A stretch of 39,167 nucleotides of DNA, taken from NCBI RefSeq assembly GCF_004138405.1, contig NZ_PRLL01000004.1:1-39167 (forward strand), given 5' to 3'. The stretch comes from Candidatus Nanosyncoccus nanoralicus (GTDB lineage Bacteria > Patescibacteriota > Saccharimonadia > Saccharimonadales > Saccharimonadaceae). Under the pieces are notes generated by a model. It was not told the origin of the DNA. It was given only the letters and a program-made list of their open reading frames with translations, and searched no databases. Numbering within the stretch: the stretch's first letter is position 1; each line of letters begins with the position of its first letter. This document shows positions 32,186 through 39,167 of the stretch, piece after piece. Made by a program: the position numbers and the translations under genes.

Positions 32186-32194
32186 AAAACAATC

Positions 32195-32271
32195 TGGTGG
32201 AGTATAGGAGATTCAAACTCCTGACCTCTTCGCTGCCAGCGAAGCGCTCTAATCAGCTGAGCTAATACCCC
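32195..32271 (-). tRNA. tRNA-Ala (anticodon GGC), CCA encoded
   Basis: On the minus strand the 77 bases begin GGGGTAT and end ATACTCC-A-CCA, the acceptor stem including the G3-U70 wobble pair that identifies alanine tRNAs. The D-arm GCTCAGCTGATTAGAGC, the anticodon stem CTTCG/CGAAG around CTGGCAG (anticodon GGC, reading GCC/GCU), and the T-arm AGGAG/CTCCT around TTTGAAT complete the cloverleaf. The variable loop is short (AGGTC). CCA is encoded in the gene. It has its own extended -10 promoter. Confidence 0.97.
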
Positions 32272-32280
32272 AATAACCAC

Positions 32281-32289
32281 ATTATACCA
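32281..32289 (-). promoter_or_regulatory. Extended -10 promoter of tRNA-Ala
   Basis: On the minus strand TGG-TATAAT (complement of 32281-32289) ends 9 bp before the tRNA 5' end, so the 5' leader would be only about 3-4 nt. No clear -35. Confidence 0.6.
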
Positions 32290-32320
32290 TAAAAAACGTA
32301 AACCATGAAATAATAAATCT

Positions 32321-32346
32321 AAAAAGGGGAGGGCAGAATCCTCCCA
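32321..32346 (-). terminator. Terminator of the small alarmone hydrolase gene
   Basis: On the minus strand GGGAGG and CCTCCC arms overlap the stop region and are followed by CTTTTT. Confidence 0.68.
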
Positions 32347-33024
32347 TTATTCACCAAGTATCACCGACCACTCATCATCAGTTGGCTCATCCTTAGGCAT
32401 CTCAAAACCATAAGTCTTGGCATAAAAATATATAGCACCGCGAAAGATATCCCGCAGGCCACTAATTTGGTTTGCAAATTCTGGCCACAATTCTTTCCCA
32501 TCCTTTAAAAGTGGCATCAGGAAAAATTCAGTTTCATATATATTTTTTACTACCGACTCTCGTGAGAGGTCGCATAAGGTCCATAGATTATTAACTCTAT
32601 CATAGGCCTTACATGAAAGCGCATATTTACTCTCCATCAAGCCGTTGTAATAACGACGCTTTGCCGACAATTTAGACTCACCATCACAACGACGATAAGT
32701 CATTAGCTCTACCGCATGCTTTACTTCGCTATTACACGGAAGCTCCGTAATCGGAGTCATCGTATCTTCTGGTACGTCATGTAAAATAATCGCAGCAATT
32801 AAAACATCGTCTGTAATCCCATTTGAAATGGCAAAAGTTGCCGCTTTCAGAGGGTGCAAGATATATGGGTCTCCCGACCGTCTCATCTGACCCGCATGTT
32901 TTGACCTTGCATAACCAAGCGCCGTCAATGTCTGCACATGTGTCCCAGTACTCGCAAAGCCTCTTAAAAATGTACTGATTGTCTTTACAGTTTCGTCCTC
33001 AGACAATAAAACTTTCTTCTCCAT
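32347..33024 (-). CDS. Small alarmone (ppGpp) hydrolase, Rel/SpoT HD domain only
   Basis: 225 residues from ATG 33022-33024 (complement), preceded by AAGGAGG. An upstream ATG at 33114 would add 30 residues with no ribosome-binding site. The HD domain has the Rel hydrolase order: H43 in ARSKHAGQMRRSGDPYILHP, the H82-D83-x2-E86-D87 motif (LHDVPEDT), and D142 in AYDRVNNL (canonical ADRLHN). No synthetase or TGS/ACT domain. Such stand-alone hydrolases (Mesh1-like) remove the 3' pyrophosphate of (p)ppGpp. The substrate is inferred from the motif and could be another nucleotide. It has its own promoter and terminator; the neighbour on the other strand is a second HD protein. Confidence 0.8.
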   Translation of the reverse strand: MEKKVLLSEDETVKTISTFLRGFASTGTHVQTLTALGYARSKHAGQMRRSGDPYILHPLKAATFAISNGITDDVLIAAIILHDVPEDTMTPITELPCNSEVKHAVELMTYRRCDGESKLSAKRRYYNGLMESKYALSCKAYDRVNNLWTLCDLSRESVVKNIYETEFFLMPLLKDGKELWPEFANQISGLRDIFRGAIYFYAKTYGFEMPKDEPTDDEWSVILGE

Positions 33025-33064
33025 AAAACAAACCTCCTTTTTAAAGAACAATAAGTTAGAGGAT

Positions 33065-33093
33065 ATTCTAATATCATTTCTATAAAAAATCAA
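33065..33093 (-). promoter_or_regulatory. Promoter of the small alarmone hydrolase gene
   Basis: On the minus strand TTGATT (complement of 33088-33093), 17-bp spacer, TAGAAT (complement of 33065-33070). Start near 33058, leader about 34 nt with AAGGAGG. Confidence 0.6.
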
Positions 33094-33138
33094 GCTTAAA
33101 AACTTTCGAGTCAAACATAAAAATCGTCCTGGTTATGT

Positions 33139-33167
33139 TTGCGATTAAAGCTTATGAGTTATATAAT
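33139..33167 (+). promoter_or_regulatory. Promoter of the HD-domain hydrolase at 33249
   Basis: TTGCGA at 33139-33144, 17-bp spacer, TATAAT at 33162-33167. The leader of about 75 nt ends in AAAAGGAGG before the ATG at 33249. Diverges from the promoter at 33065-33093. Confidence 0.66.
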
Positions 33168-33248
33168 ACCAGAGATAATACACGAGAAAAGCAAGCTAAA
33201 GCTTGATGTTTCTATTGAGTCTTAAGTACATTAAAAAGGAGGAATCTT

Positions 33249-34295
33249 ATGTATTATTTTATAGATTTTAGCAACAGTGGCGAATTTAGTATCTACTTAT
33301 TAACGCCTGAACAAGGCACCGACATCGTAGCCATGAATTCTGGTGACGCGATATTTATAAGTTACAAAGATACGTCAAATCAGGATGTATCTACAACCGA
33401 TTTTTCAGAAAAGGGGGTATCTGACATGACAGATAACGAAAAGCAAAAAGAGAATTACGATCCAAATAAAATCAAATTAACTCCAGATGATGATTTCTGC
33501 GGTCTTCCACCTAAGCAATATCATGAGATGAAGAGAAGGAAAAAATCCAGAAAACGTCCAAACTTAATCTGGAAGCACTATTTCAATTTTAGACAAATGG
33601 ATCATTTTCCACGCTCCGGTTTCATAAATTATGGGGCTGCCAAAAAAATGCATTCAGATCAGGCTTTATGCCCAGAAACATTGTCACAACATTCGTTTGG
33701 GGCAGTAGCTTTACTCCAACAAATTCGTGACAGGTATGGTAAAAAAATCGACAAGAGTATCCTTGATCGTGCCATACTCTTTATGCAGTATCACGATCTT
33801 GGTGAAACAGAGAACGGTGATATACCTGACAATCCACTTAGGGATCCTGATGCCGACAACAAGGAATACGCCTGCTTGAAGAGAAGGTTAAAATACTCAA
33901 AACGCAAGCTTCGTAAGCAGATTCTGAGAGATTTTAAAATCTACAATCAAAATCCTGATACGCTTTCAGTAGAAGATAGAATCTTCCGTGATCTATGCAA
34001 GTTAGCAGACAAGCTTGATGCAATCCTGCGTGGTCTCATCTACGAATCATCCGGGCATTATGGCATCTTGCACAGTAAGTACAATCATTATGTATCTGAA
34101 GGGGAAGAGAAAATAGCTGAAATTATGGGCAGTGAAACCTTAGTGGACATTTTTGCCGCCAGTCTCGTTATACATCAACATAACTGCTACTATTACGACA
34201 TATTCTACAAAATATTAAAAGCAGCAGTCATTGACGTACGTGGCGAATGGTTTGATCAATGGAAATCTAAAAAGGCTAGATTACTTGCCCTATAA
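33249..34295 (+). CDS. HD-domain hydrolase, YfbR/HDDC2-like
   Basis: 348 residues from ATG 33249 (AAAAGGAGG upstream). A second in-frame ATG at 33426 also has AAGGGGG before it, so a shorter form (289 residues) is possible. Residues 1-59 share no motif with the rest and might be a separate small domain. The HD domain has H148 (SQHSFGA), H182-D183 and E186 in YHDLGETENGDIP, and D254 (KLADKLDA). The HDxxE-x3-GD pattern is that of YfbR/HDDC2 5'-deoxynucleotidases, which dephosphorylate dNMPs. Next to thyA-folA-glyA, it could feed thymidylate metabolism; this link is inference. Confidence 0.78.
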   Translation: MYYFIDFSNSGEFSIYLLTPEQGTDIVAMNSGDAIFISYKDTSNQDVSTTDFSEKGVSDMTDNEKQKENYDPNKIKLTPDDDFCGLPPKQYHEMKRRKKSRKRPNLIWKHYFNFRQMDHFPRSGFINYGAAKKMHSDQALCPETLSQHSFGAVALLQQIRDRYGKKIDKSILDRAILFMQYHDLGETENGDIPDNPLRDPDADNKEYACLKRRLKYSKRKLRKQILRDFKIYNQNPDTLSVEDRIFRDLCKLADKLDAILRGLIYESSGHYGILHSKYNHYVSEGEEKIAEIMGSETLVDIFAASLVIHQHNCYYYDIFYKILKAAVIDVRGEWFDQWKSKKARLLAL

Positions 34296-34310
34296 TACAT
34301 ACCTTCCTTT

Positions 34311-34336
34311 AGTCCCAGCTTTGCTGGGGCTTTTTT
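34311..34336 (+). terminator. Rho-independent terminator after the HD hydrolase
   Basis: GTCCCAGC at 34312-34319 and GCTGGGGC at 34323-34330, loop TTT, then TTTTTT. Confidence 0.9.
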
Positions 34337-34350
34337 ATTTCTAAACCGAA

Positions 34351-34359
34351 TGCTATACT
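34351..34359 (+). promoter_or_regulatory. Extended -10 promoter of thyA-folA-glyA
   Basis: TGC followed by TATACT at 34354-34359. Start near 34366 gives a 13-nt leader containing GGAGG. The -35 region lies in the T tract of the preceding terminator. Confidence 0.58.
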
Positions 34360-34378
34360 AATTAAAAATGGAGGTCAT

Positions 34379-34933
34379 ATGAGCAAGTTCGACGAGCAAT
34401 ATCTAGAGCTATGTCAAAAAATTCTCACCACTGGTGAACGTGTCACTACAAACCCGAAAGTTCTTGATCAAAAAACAAATCAAGATATCCAGTCTAATTT
34501 TCCTAATCACTTAGCTCAGACCATCAAACCCACAACCACTATTCGTCTTCCACACCAGATCTTACAATTTGACTTATCAGAAGAATTTCCCATCCTCACC
34601 ACCAAATTCGTCGCCTTCAAAACCGCCGTCCTTGAAATGCTCTGGTTCTATCAGGCTCAAAGCAACGACGTGCGTTGGCTACAAGAACGCGGAGTTAAAA
34701 TCTGGAACGAGTGGGAAATTGACGCAGAAGGAAACTATCAAGGCAAACATTTCGGTAAAGAATTTGCCCATACCATTGGCACCGCCTACGGCTGGATCGT
34801 TAATCGCTATCAATTAACCCAAGGCCTTGGGAAATTGACGCGGAAGGGAATTACCAAGGCAAACATTTTGGTAAAGAATTTGCCCACACCATTGGCACCG
34901 CCTACGGCTGGATTGTTAATCGCTATCAATTAA
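34379..34933 (+). CDS. thyA: Thymidylate synthase, N-terminal piece (frame broken by a duplication)
   Basis: First part of one thyA gene running 34379-35439. Residues 1-149 are the ThyA N-terminus: MSKFDEQYLELCQKIL, GERVTTNPKV, then LSEEFPILTTKFVAFKTAVL, EMLWFYQAQSNDVRWLQERG and WNEWEI-DAEGNYQGKHFGKE. The 116-bp duplication (34712-34943) shifts the frame, so the last 35 or so residues (from KLTRKGIT) are spurious. Removing one copy yields a 314-residue enzyme. Its layout, including the end of the second piece, is that of the Bacillus/phage-type ThyA. Confidence 0.85.
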   Translation: MSKFDEQYLELCQKILTTGERVTTNPKVLDQKTNQDIQSNFPNHLAQTIKPTTTIRLPHQILQFDLSEEFPILTTKFVAFKTAVLEMLWFYQAQSNDVRWLQERGVKIWNEWEIDAEGNYQGKHFGKEFAHTIGTAYGWIVNRYQLTQGLGKLTRKGITKANILVKNLPTPLAPPTAGLLIAIN

Positions 34934-34943
34934 CCCAAGGCCT
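34712..34943 (+). repeat. Direct tandem duplication in thyA, unit 116 bp
   Basis: Copy 1 34712-34827 and copy 2 34828-34943 differ at seven positions, all synonymous (Ala, Gly, Asn, Tyr, Phe, His and Ile codons). Both encode the same peptide from EIDAEGNYQ to YQLTQGL, but 116 is not a multiple of 3, so the frame breaks. Confidence 0.98.
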
Positions 34944-34980
34944 AATTGAGACAATTAAACATGACCCTACTAATCGCCGC

Positions 34981-35439
34981 ATGATCATGTCTCTCTGGCA
35001 AAACGAATGGATCAAAACCGCTGCCCTCCCTTCTTGTGTTTGGAATACTCAATGGAGTGTTTCAGATAACAACCAAAAACTCAATCTTATCGTTACTGTA
35101 AGGTCAAACGATGTACCTCTCGGAATGCCATTTAATGTCACCCAGTATGCCGTACTCTGTCATCTTATCGCCAAAGTGTGCAATCTAAAACCAGGCCTAA
35201 TGACTTATGTAATTAATGATGCTCATATCTATGAAAATCAAATACCGGGCATCGAGGAGCAGTTGCGACGTCGGGATGAGAAAATCGAAAAAGACGGTGA
35301 ACTCTTCAAAGCACCAGCTCTCTATATTAATCCAGATATTCACGACTTCTTCAAGTTTGACAATTCCAAGGAATTAAAAGACATTCAATTAATTGACTAT
35401 AAACATCAGGGTCGAATTATTATGCCGGTCACAGAATAG
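34981..35439 (+). CDS. thyA: Thymidylate synthase, C-terminal piece
   Basis: Second part of thyA; the frame is open upstream through the second repeat copy to 34828, so ATG 34981 (NRRMIMSLWQ) is not the start. It has the nucleophile cysteine in AALPSCVWNTQWSV, the dUMP-binding RSNDVPLGMPFNV block, NDAHIYENQI, and the end KDIQLIDYKHQGRIIMPVTE. The enzyme methylates dUMP to dTMP with methylene-tetrahydrofolate, producing dihydrofolate for FolA. folA follows in the operon after 36 bases. Confidence 0.9.
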   Translation: MIMSLWQNEWIKTAALPSCVWNTQWSVSDNNQKLNLIVTVRSNDVPLGMPFNVTQYAVLCHLIAKVCNLKPGLMTYVINDAHIYENQIPGIEEQLRRRDEKIEKDGELFKAPALYINPDIHDFFKFDNSKELKDIQLIDYKHQGRIIMPVTE

Positions 35440-35475
35440 CCTTTAAGGTAATAATTATTTTTCAAAGGAGCACAC

Positions 35476-35988
35476 ATGAGTTTTAGCATTATTGCAGCCA
35501 TCGGCAAAAACCGTGAATTAGGCAAAAAGGGCGGTTTAGTTTTTAATATCCCTGGCGACCTAAGATTCTTCAAACAAACCACTATGGGTTACCCAGTTGT
35601 CATGGGACGAACCACCTTTCTCAGTCTCCCTAGACTTCTTCCCGGTCGAAAACATTATGTACTTTCACCAGATGAAGAGCCAACTTTTCCCGAAGAAGTC
35701 ACGGTCCTACATGATCTAAACCAGTTCATCAAAGACCATCAAAATGACTCCCAGGAATTTTTTATCATTGGCGGTGGATCAATTTACCAACAATTCTTGC
35801 CTTACTGCGACAAGATTTATCTAACTGAAGTAGATGGTGAAGATGCTGAAGCTGACGTTTATTTTCCGGACTTTGATAAAACAAAATATACAGTCGAAAA
35901 ACTTGGCCAGAACAGTGATATAATTGAAGATAAGGAAGGTATTCATGATCTAAATTATATCCATAACTTATACCAAAAACGTTCATAA
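35476..35988 (+). CDS. folA: Dihydrofolate reductase
   Basis: 170 residues. SIIAAIGKNRELGKKGGLVF, NIPGDLRFFKQTTMGYPVVM, MGRTTFLSLPRLLPGRKHYV, and FFIIGGGSIYQQFLPYCDKI are the DHFR blocks, including the NADPH-binding GGGSIYQQ. The conserved active-site acid occurs in the loop IPGDLRFF as Asp. It reduces the dihydrofolate made by ThyA. The start has AAAGGAG upstream. Length is a little over the usual 160. Confidence 0.95.
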   Translation: MSFSIIAAIGKNRELGKKGGLVFNIPGDLRFFKQTTMGYPVVMGRTTFLSLPRLLPGRKHYVLSPDEEPTFPEEVTVLHDLNQFIKDHQNDSQEFFIIGGGSIYQQFLPYCDKIYLTEVDGEDAEADVYFPDFDKTKYTVEKLGQNSDIIEDKEGIHDLNYIHNLYQKRS

Positions 35989-36009
35989 ATTTTTAAACAG
36001 GATATAGTT

Positions 36010-37443
36010 ATGTCAAATTTTTCTCATAATACACAGGAAGATCCCATCTTTAATTTAATAAAGCAGGAAGAAGTTCGCCAAGCCGAAGGACTCGAATTAA
36101 TCCCAAGCGAAAACTACGTTTCCGCTAATGTTTTAAAGGCAATGGGCTCCATTCTTACTAATAAATACTCAGAAGGATATCCCTCCTTCGAAGGATTAAG
36201 CTGGCAGGAAACACAAATTCAAGAACGTAAACCAGATGTCAATTTCCACTGGGACGAAGATCAAATCTCACAACAAATCCTTCCAAACTATCGCTATTAT
36301 GGCGGACAAACTAATGTTGACCGCATTGAGCGTCTCGCCATTGAACGAGCCATGAAGCTTTTTCACGCCGATCACGCTAATGTTCAGCCCCATTCAGGAG
36401 CTAACGCTAATGAAGCTGTTTACTTTGCCTGGTGCCAGCCTGGTGATAAAATTCTTGCCATGAATCTTGGCCACGGTGGCCATCTCACTCATGGTTCTCC
36501 AGTCACCAGGTCTGCCAAAATCTACAATTTTATCTCTTATGGCACTACCGAAGATGGTGATCTTAATTACGAAGAAATTGAACATCTCGCCGAAACTGAA
36601 CAACCAAAAATTATACTAGTTGGCTATTCCGCATTCATGAAAATTCCAGATTTCAAGCGTATCGCCGAAATCGGGCAAAAAGTTGGCGCTCTCCTCATGG
36701 CCGACATGGCTCACGTTGCAGGACTAATCGCCGGCGGCGTCCACCCCAACCCCCTTGATTACGGTTTTCACGTTATGACTACCACTACTCATAAAACTTT
36801 GCGTGGTCCTCGTGGTGGACTTATTCTCTCCAATGGTAATGTCGCCTCCCCTCTCAAAAAGCCCGAACATACTTTAGAAAATATTCCTATCCTTATTGAT
36901 CGTGCCGTCTTCCCAGGCACCCAGGGCGGTCCACTAGAGCATATCATTGCCGCTAAGGCCGTTTCCTTCCTCGAAGCCTTACAGCCGAGCTTTAAAGAAT
37001 ACGCTAAACAAATCGTCCTCAATGCAAAAGCCTTAGCGAATAGTTTAATCAAACACGGATTTACATTACAAGGCGGCGGTACAGATAATCATTTAATTCT
37101 AATCAATGTCCAAAAAAGCTTCGGCATTGACGGAAAATTCTACGAACGCGCCCTCGACCTCGTTGGACTTACTCTAAACGCTAATGCCGTACCAGGCGAC
37201 AAAGGTGGAGCCTTTCGTCCTTCTGGTGTCCGTCTAGGCACTCCAGCCATCACCACTCGCGGCATGAAGGAGTCCGAAATGCTACAAATTGCAGACTGGA
37301 TGAAACAAGTGATGGACCTTTGCCTTAAAGCTGGCTCTGAGGAAAATCTAGGAAGCCCAGAAATTAAGCAAGACCTAGAAAAAATCCACCAACAAGTAAT
37401 CGCCTTATCTACAACATTTAAAGTGCCAGGAATAACAGAATGA
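36010..37443 (+). CDS. glyA: Serine hydroxymethyltransferase with an inserted loop
   Basis: 477 residues, longer than the usual 415-430. N-terminal [20 protein letters not shown], then [10 protein letters not shown]. Here an insertion of about 33 residues ([32 protein letters not shown]) sits before [13 protein letters not shown], where others have GKRYYGG. The PLP-binding lysine is in [14 protein letters not shown], and the active-site [11 protein letters not shown] and [12 protein letters not shown] blocks are intact. The enzyme makes glycine and methylene-tetrahydrofolate from serine, supplying ThyA. The insert is in frame and not a repeat. The gene ends in TGA. No terminator was seen before the ABC gene. 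Confidence 0.95.
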   Translation: MSNFSHNTQEDPIFNLIKQEEVRQAEGLELIPSENYVSANVLKAMGSILTNKYSEGYPSFEGLSWQETQIQERKPDVNFHWDEDQISQQILPNYRYYGGQTNVDRIERLAIERAMKLFHADHANVQPHSGANANEAVYFAWCQPGDKILAMNLGHGGHLTHGSPVTRSAKIYNFISYGTTEDGDLNYEEIEHLAETEQPKIILVGYSAFMKIPDFKRIAEIGQKVGALLMADMAHVAGLIAGGVHPNPLDYGFHVMTTTTHKTLRGPRGGLILSNGNVASPLKKPEHTLENIPILIDRAVFPGTQGGPLEHIIAAKAVSFLEALQPSFKEYAKQIVLNAKALANSLIKHGFTLQGGGTDNHLILINVQKSFGIDGKFYERALDLVGLTLNANAVPGDKGGAFRPSGVRLGTPAITTRGMKESEMLQIADWMKQVMDLCLKAGSEENLGSPEIKQDLEKIHQQVIALSTTFKVPGITE

Positions 37444-37548
37444 AAATCAAAAATTCCCCAGAATGACGATCAGAACCGCAGTGAGACTAAACATTATTCC
37501 CACACAACATAAACCCATCATATTAAAACATTATTCAAGAAGGAGCCT

Positions 37549-38475
37549 ATGAAACTCGAATTAAAGAATATTAAGAAAGTATTTGGCAAGAAAACTGCTT
37601 TAAATAATATTAACTTCACCGCCAAAAGTGGCCATGCTTTCGGCCTTCTCGGGCGTAATGGTGCTGGTAAAACCACTACCATACGTATTCTCATGAATGT
37701 CTTTAAGGCCAGCGGTGGTGAAATTCTCCTCGATGGCAAACCTCTTGACTATAAAGCCGTTAGTTTTGGGTATCTTCCAGAAGAGCGTGGTTTGTATCCA
37801 AAAGAAAAAATTTTAGATCAACTAATTTATCTTGCCACCCTTAAGGGTATGAGTAAGAAAGATGCTATTACGTCCGTAAATTACTGGCTCGATTTCCTCA
37901 ATATGTCTGAACATAAGAACAAACCACTTGACACCCTTTCAAAAGGAAATCAACAAAAGATCCAACTAATTTCAAGTATTGCCCACGACCCTGACATTGT
38001 TGTATTTGATGAACCCTTTTCTGGCCTCGACCCTGTTAACGCCAGGCTGCTCGAAAGTGTCGTCAAGGAGCAGATCAAGCAAAATAAAATCGTAATTTTT
38101 TCAAGTCATCAAATGAATTATATTGAGGAGTTCTGCGATGATATTCTAATTATGAAAAACGGCGAAATCATGATTTCGGGCAACATTAAACAAATAAAAC
38201 AAAGCTATGAACGGAATAAGCTAAAAATTGAATCAAAAGATGTTCAAAAAATTAAAGCCGAATACGAAAACGAATGTCAACTTATTGATGATACTGACTT
38301 AATTTATAAAATGGTATCTGCTGATCAAAAACAAAAAATCATGCAAAAACTAATCAAAGAATACGATATTGATAGTATCGGCATTTTGGAACCAACTCTA
38401 AACGATATCTTTGTTGAGTATGCTGGTGACGAAAAAGAGATTGACGAAATTACAAATATAAAAGAGAAAAGATAG
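37549..38475 (+). CDS. ABC transporter ATP-binding protein
   Basis: 308 residues. Walker A GLLGRNGAGKTTT (residues about 33-44), Q-loop-like LPEERGLYPKE, signature LSKGNQQKIQ, Walker B IVVFDEPFSGLDP, and H-loop SSHQMNYIE, then a C-terminal region of about 90 residues (KIKAEYENECQ, GILEPTLNDIFVEYAGD) typical of the DrrA/NatA-like exporters. It energises an ABC-2 type permease, encoded next. Starts after AAGGAG at 37549. Substrate unknown; the best guess is an export pump related to NatA. Confidence 0.95.
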   Translation: MKLELKNIKKVFGKKTALNNINFTAKSGHAFGLLGRNGAGKTTTIRILMNVFKASGGEILLDGKPLDYKAVSFGYLPEERGLYPKEKILDQLIYLATLKGMSKKDAITSVNYWLDFLNMSEHKNKPLDTLSKGNQQKIQLISSIAHDPDIVVFDEPFSGLDPVNARLLESVVKEQIKQNKIVIFSSHQMNYIEEFCDDILIMKNGEIMISGNIKQIKQSYERNKLKIESKDVQKIKAEYENECQLIDDTDLIYKMVSADQKQKIMQKLIKEYDIDSIGILEPTLNDIFVEYAGDEKEIDEITNIKEKR

Positions 38476-38481
38476 GATAAT

Positions 38482-39167
38482 ATGAAACAATTTTTAACAA
38501 TCTTCAAGCATGAACTTACCCAATATTTTAAAAACAAAGTTTTTGTCATCACAACAGTCATCCTAGTCCTCGCAGTGTCTGGATTACTCTTTGCGCCTCG
38601 CGTGGGTGAAGTTATTAAAAAATCCCATAACACCGAAAATTCAGAAGTGAAGAAACCCGAAGTTCTTGTTGCATCCGACAATTCCGAAATTGACAAAATT
38701 CTTCCAAGTATTGCTGCAAGTTTTCCACATACTAATGTCAAAATTACAAACGATTCAAAAGAAGAAATAAAAAAGAAAATTAAAGATCAGTCTGTCGATT
38801 TTGCCTTCATTCTCTCCTCAGACCTCAAATCCTACACCTATTTAGCAAATATCTCAGTTCTGCAAGATCCAAACCTACAAGTTATGGATAATCTTCTAAA
38901 AACCATCTACTCTAATTTCTATCTGAAAAAACATGGACTATCTGATACTCAAATTGCTGAAGTTCAAAACCCTGATATTAACCATCAAGTTGAAAATGTC
39001 AGCGAAAATGGTGCTAAAAATTTTTGGTACGCCTACGTCATGGTTTTTGTGCTCTATATGGTTATCATTATGTTCGGTCAAAAGGTTGCTATGAGTGTTG
39101 TGACCGAAAAAACTTCTCGAGCCATGGAAGTACTAATCACCAGCGCCAGCCCAGTCGCTCTCATGTT
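38482..39167 (+). CDS. ABC-2 type permease, N-terminal part (cut by window end)
   Basis: ATG at 38482 follows the ATPase stop by six bases, with AGGATAAT as a weak site. 228 codons in frame to the end of the window with no stop. MKQFLTIFKHELTQYFKNKV is a cytoplasmic N-terminus, then TM1 (FVITTVILVLAVSGLLFAP), a large extracytoplasmic domain of about 160 residues, and TM2 (WYAYVMVFVLYMVIIMFGQK) followed by VVTEKTSRAMEVLITSASPV, the cytoplasmic coupling loop seen in NatB/YhaP-like permeases. It pairs with the ATPase. Confidence 0.9.
   Translation, partial: MKQFLTIFKHELTQYFKNKVFVITTVILVLAVSGLLFAPRVGEVIKKSHNTENSEVKKPEVLVASDNSEIDKILPSIAASFPHTNVKITNDSKEEIKKKIKDQSVDFAFILSSDLKSYTYLANISVLQDPNLQVMDNLLKTIYSNFYLKKHGLSDTQIAEVQNPDINHQVENVSENGAKNFWYAYVMVFVLYMVIIMFGQKVAMSVVTEKTSRAMEVLITSASPVALM

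Noticed and set aside
33072..33114. Upstream start for the small alarmone hydrolase (30 extra residues)
   Set aside because: It has no ribosome-binding site, overlaps the predicted promoter, and the start at 33024 has a perfect AAGGAGG.
37444..37548. Promoter or terminator between glyA and the ABC transporter
   Set aside because: No inverted repeat with a T tract and no convincing -35/-10 pair was found; the only clear element is AAGGAG before the ATPase gene.
1..39167. CRISPR array, prophage or insertion sequence
   Set aside because: No regularly spaced repeats, transposase, integrase or phage structural genes are present. The only repeats are the four tandem duplications and ordinary hairpins.
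1..39167. Alternative genetic code with UGA as glycine
   Set aside because: Conserved genes read full length with UGA as stop, and glyA ends at a TGA after the expected C-terminus.

Overview
The window looks like the ribosomal and RNA-polymerase core of a bacterium of the Patescibacteria (CPR) radiation, most like Saccharibacteria (TM7). The evidence is a moderately AT-rich, tightly packed genome; no rpmD (uL30) between rpsE and rplO, an absence typical of CPR bacteria; Cys-less forms of several normally zinc-binding proteins; and small stand-alone enzymes. TGA reads as stop (glyA ends in TGA and all long genes read through with the standard code), which argues against the UGA=Gly lineages. 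The phylum call is inference. No 16S rRNA is present.

Layout. 1-2.7 kb: end of leuS, then rpmF-nusB-NUDIX-rnc. 2.8-4.5 kb: an unrecognised monocistronic gene, rpsP and a KH protein (khpA). 4.5-5.7 kb: a promoter-plus-terminator unit with no convincing ORF (candidate small RNA), convergent with a reverse-strand ADP-ribosylglycohydrolase-fold gene. 5.8-13.3 kb: rpoB-rpoC behind a structured leader. 13.4-14.5 kb: a VanZ-RDD membrane protein. 14.6-21.2 kb: rplC to rpsH in classical S10/spc order but without rpsJ at the head. 21.3-22.7 kb: a reverse-strand unknown gene splitting the spc cluster. 22.7-24.8 kb: rplF-rplR-rpsE-rplO on a new promoter. 24.8-27.5 kb: secY, a sortase and a GNAT acetyltransferase, where adk and map often sit. 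27.5-31.6 kb: infA-rpmJ-rpsM-rpsK-rpsD-rpoA-rplQ-rplM-rpsI. 31.7-34.3 kb: accessory stretch with a GtrA-like protein, tRNA-Ala(GGC) and two divergent HD-domain phosphohydrolases. 34.4-37.4 kb: thyA-folA-glyA, a complete thymidylate cycle. 37.5-39.2 kb: an ABC exporter, its permease cut by the window edge. No stretch over 300 bases lacks a gene.

How the genes work together. Most are transcription and translation machinery in long co-directional operons with stop-start overlaps of the TAATG type, separated by Rho-independent terminators. Most promoters are sigma-70-like (TTGNNN, 16-17 bp, TANNNT).

The clearest anomaly is a set of four direct tandem duplications of 61, 98, 116 and 131 bp. They lie in rpoB (twice), thyA and the reverse-strand unknown gene. 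The copies are 94-97 percent identical, differ mostly at synonymous positions, and each breaks a reading frame that is restored by removing one copy. I read them as two strain haplotypes concatenated by an assembler, not as biology. The main biological leads are loss of zinc ligands across bL32, bL36, uS4, uS14 and both beta-prime zinc sites; unusual residues in the beta-prime F-loop and trigger loop; candidate leaderless mRNAs; the candidate small RNA; the ADP-ribosylglycohydrolase homologue lacking its first metal-binding aspartate pair; and an insertion in SHMT.
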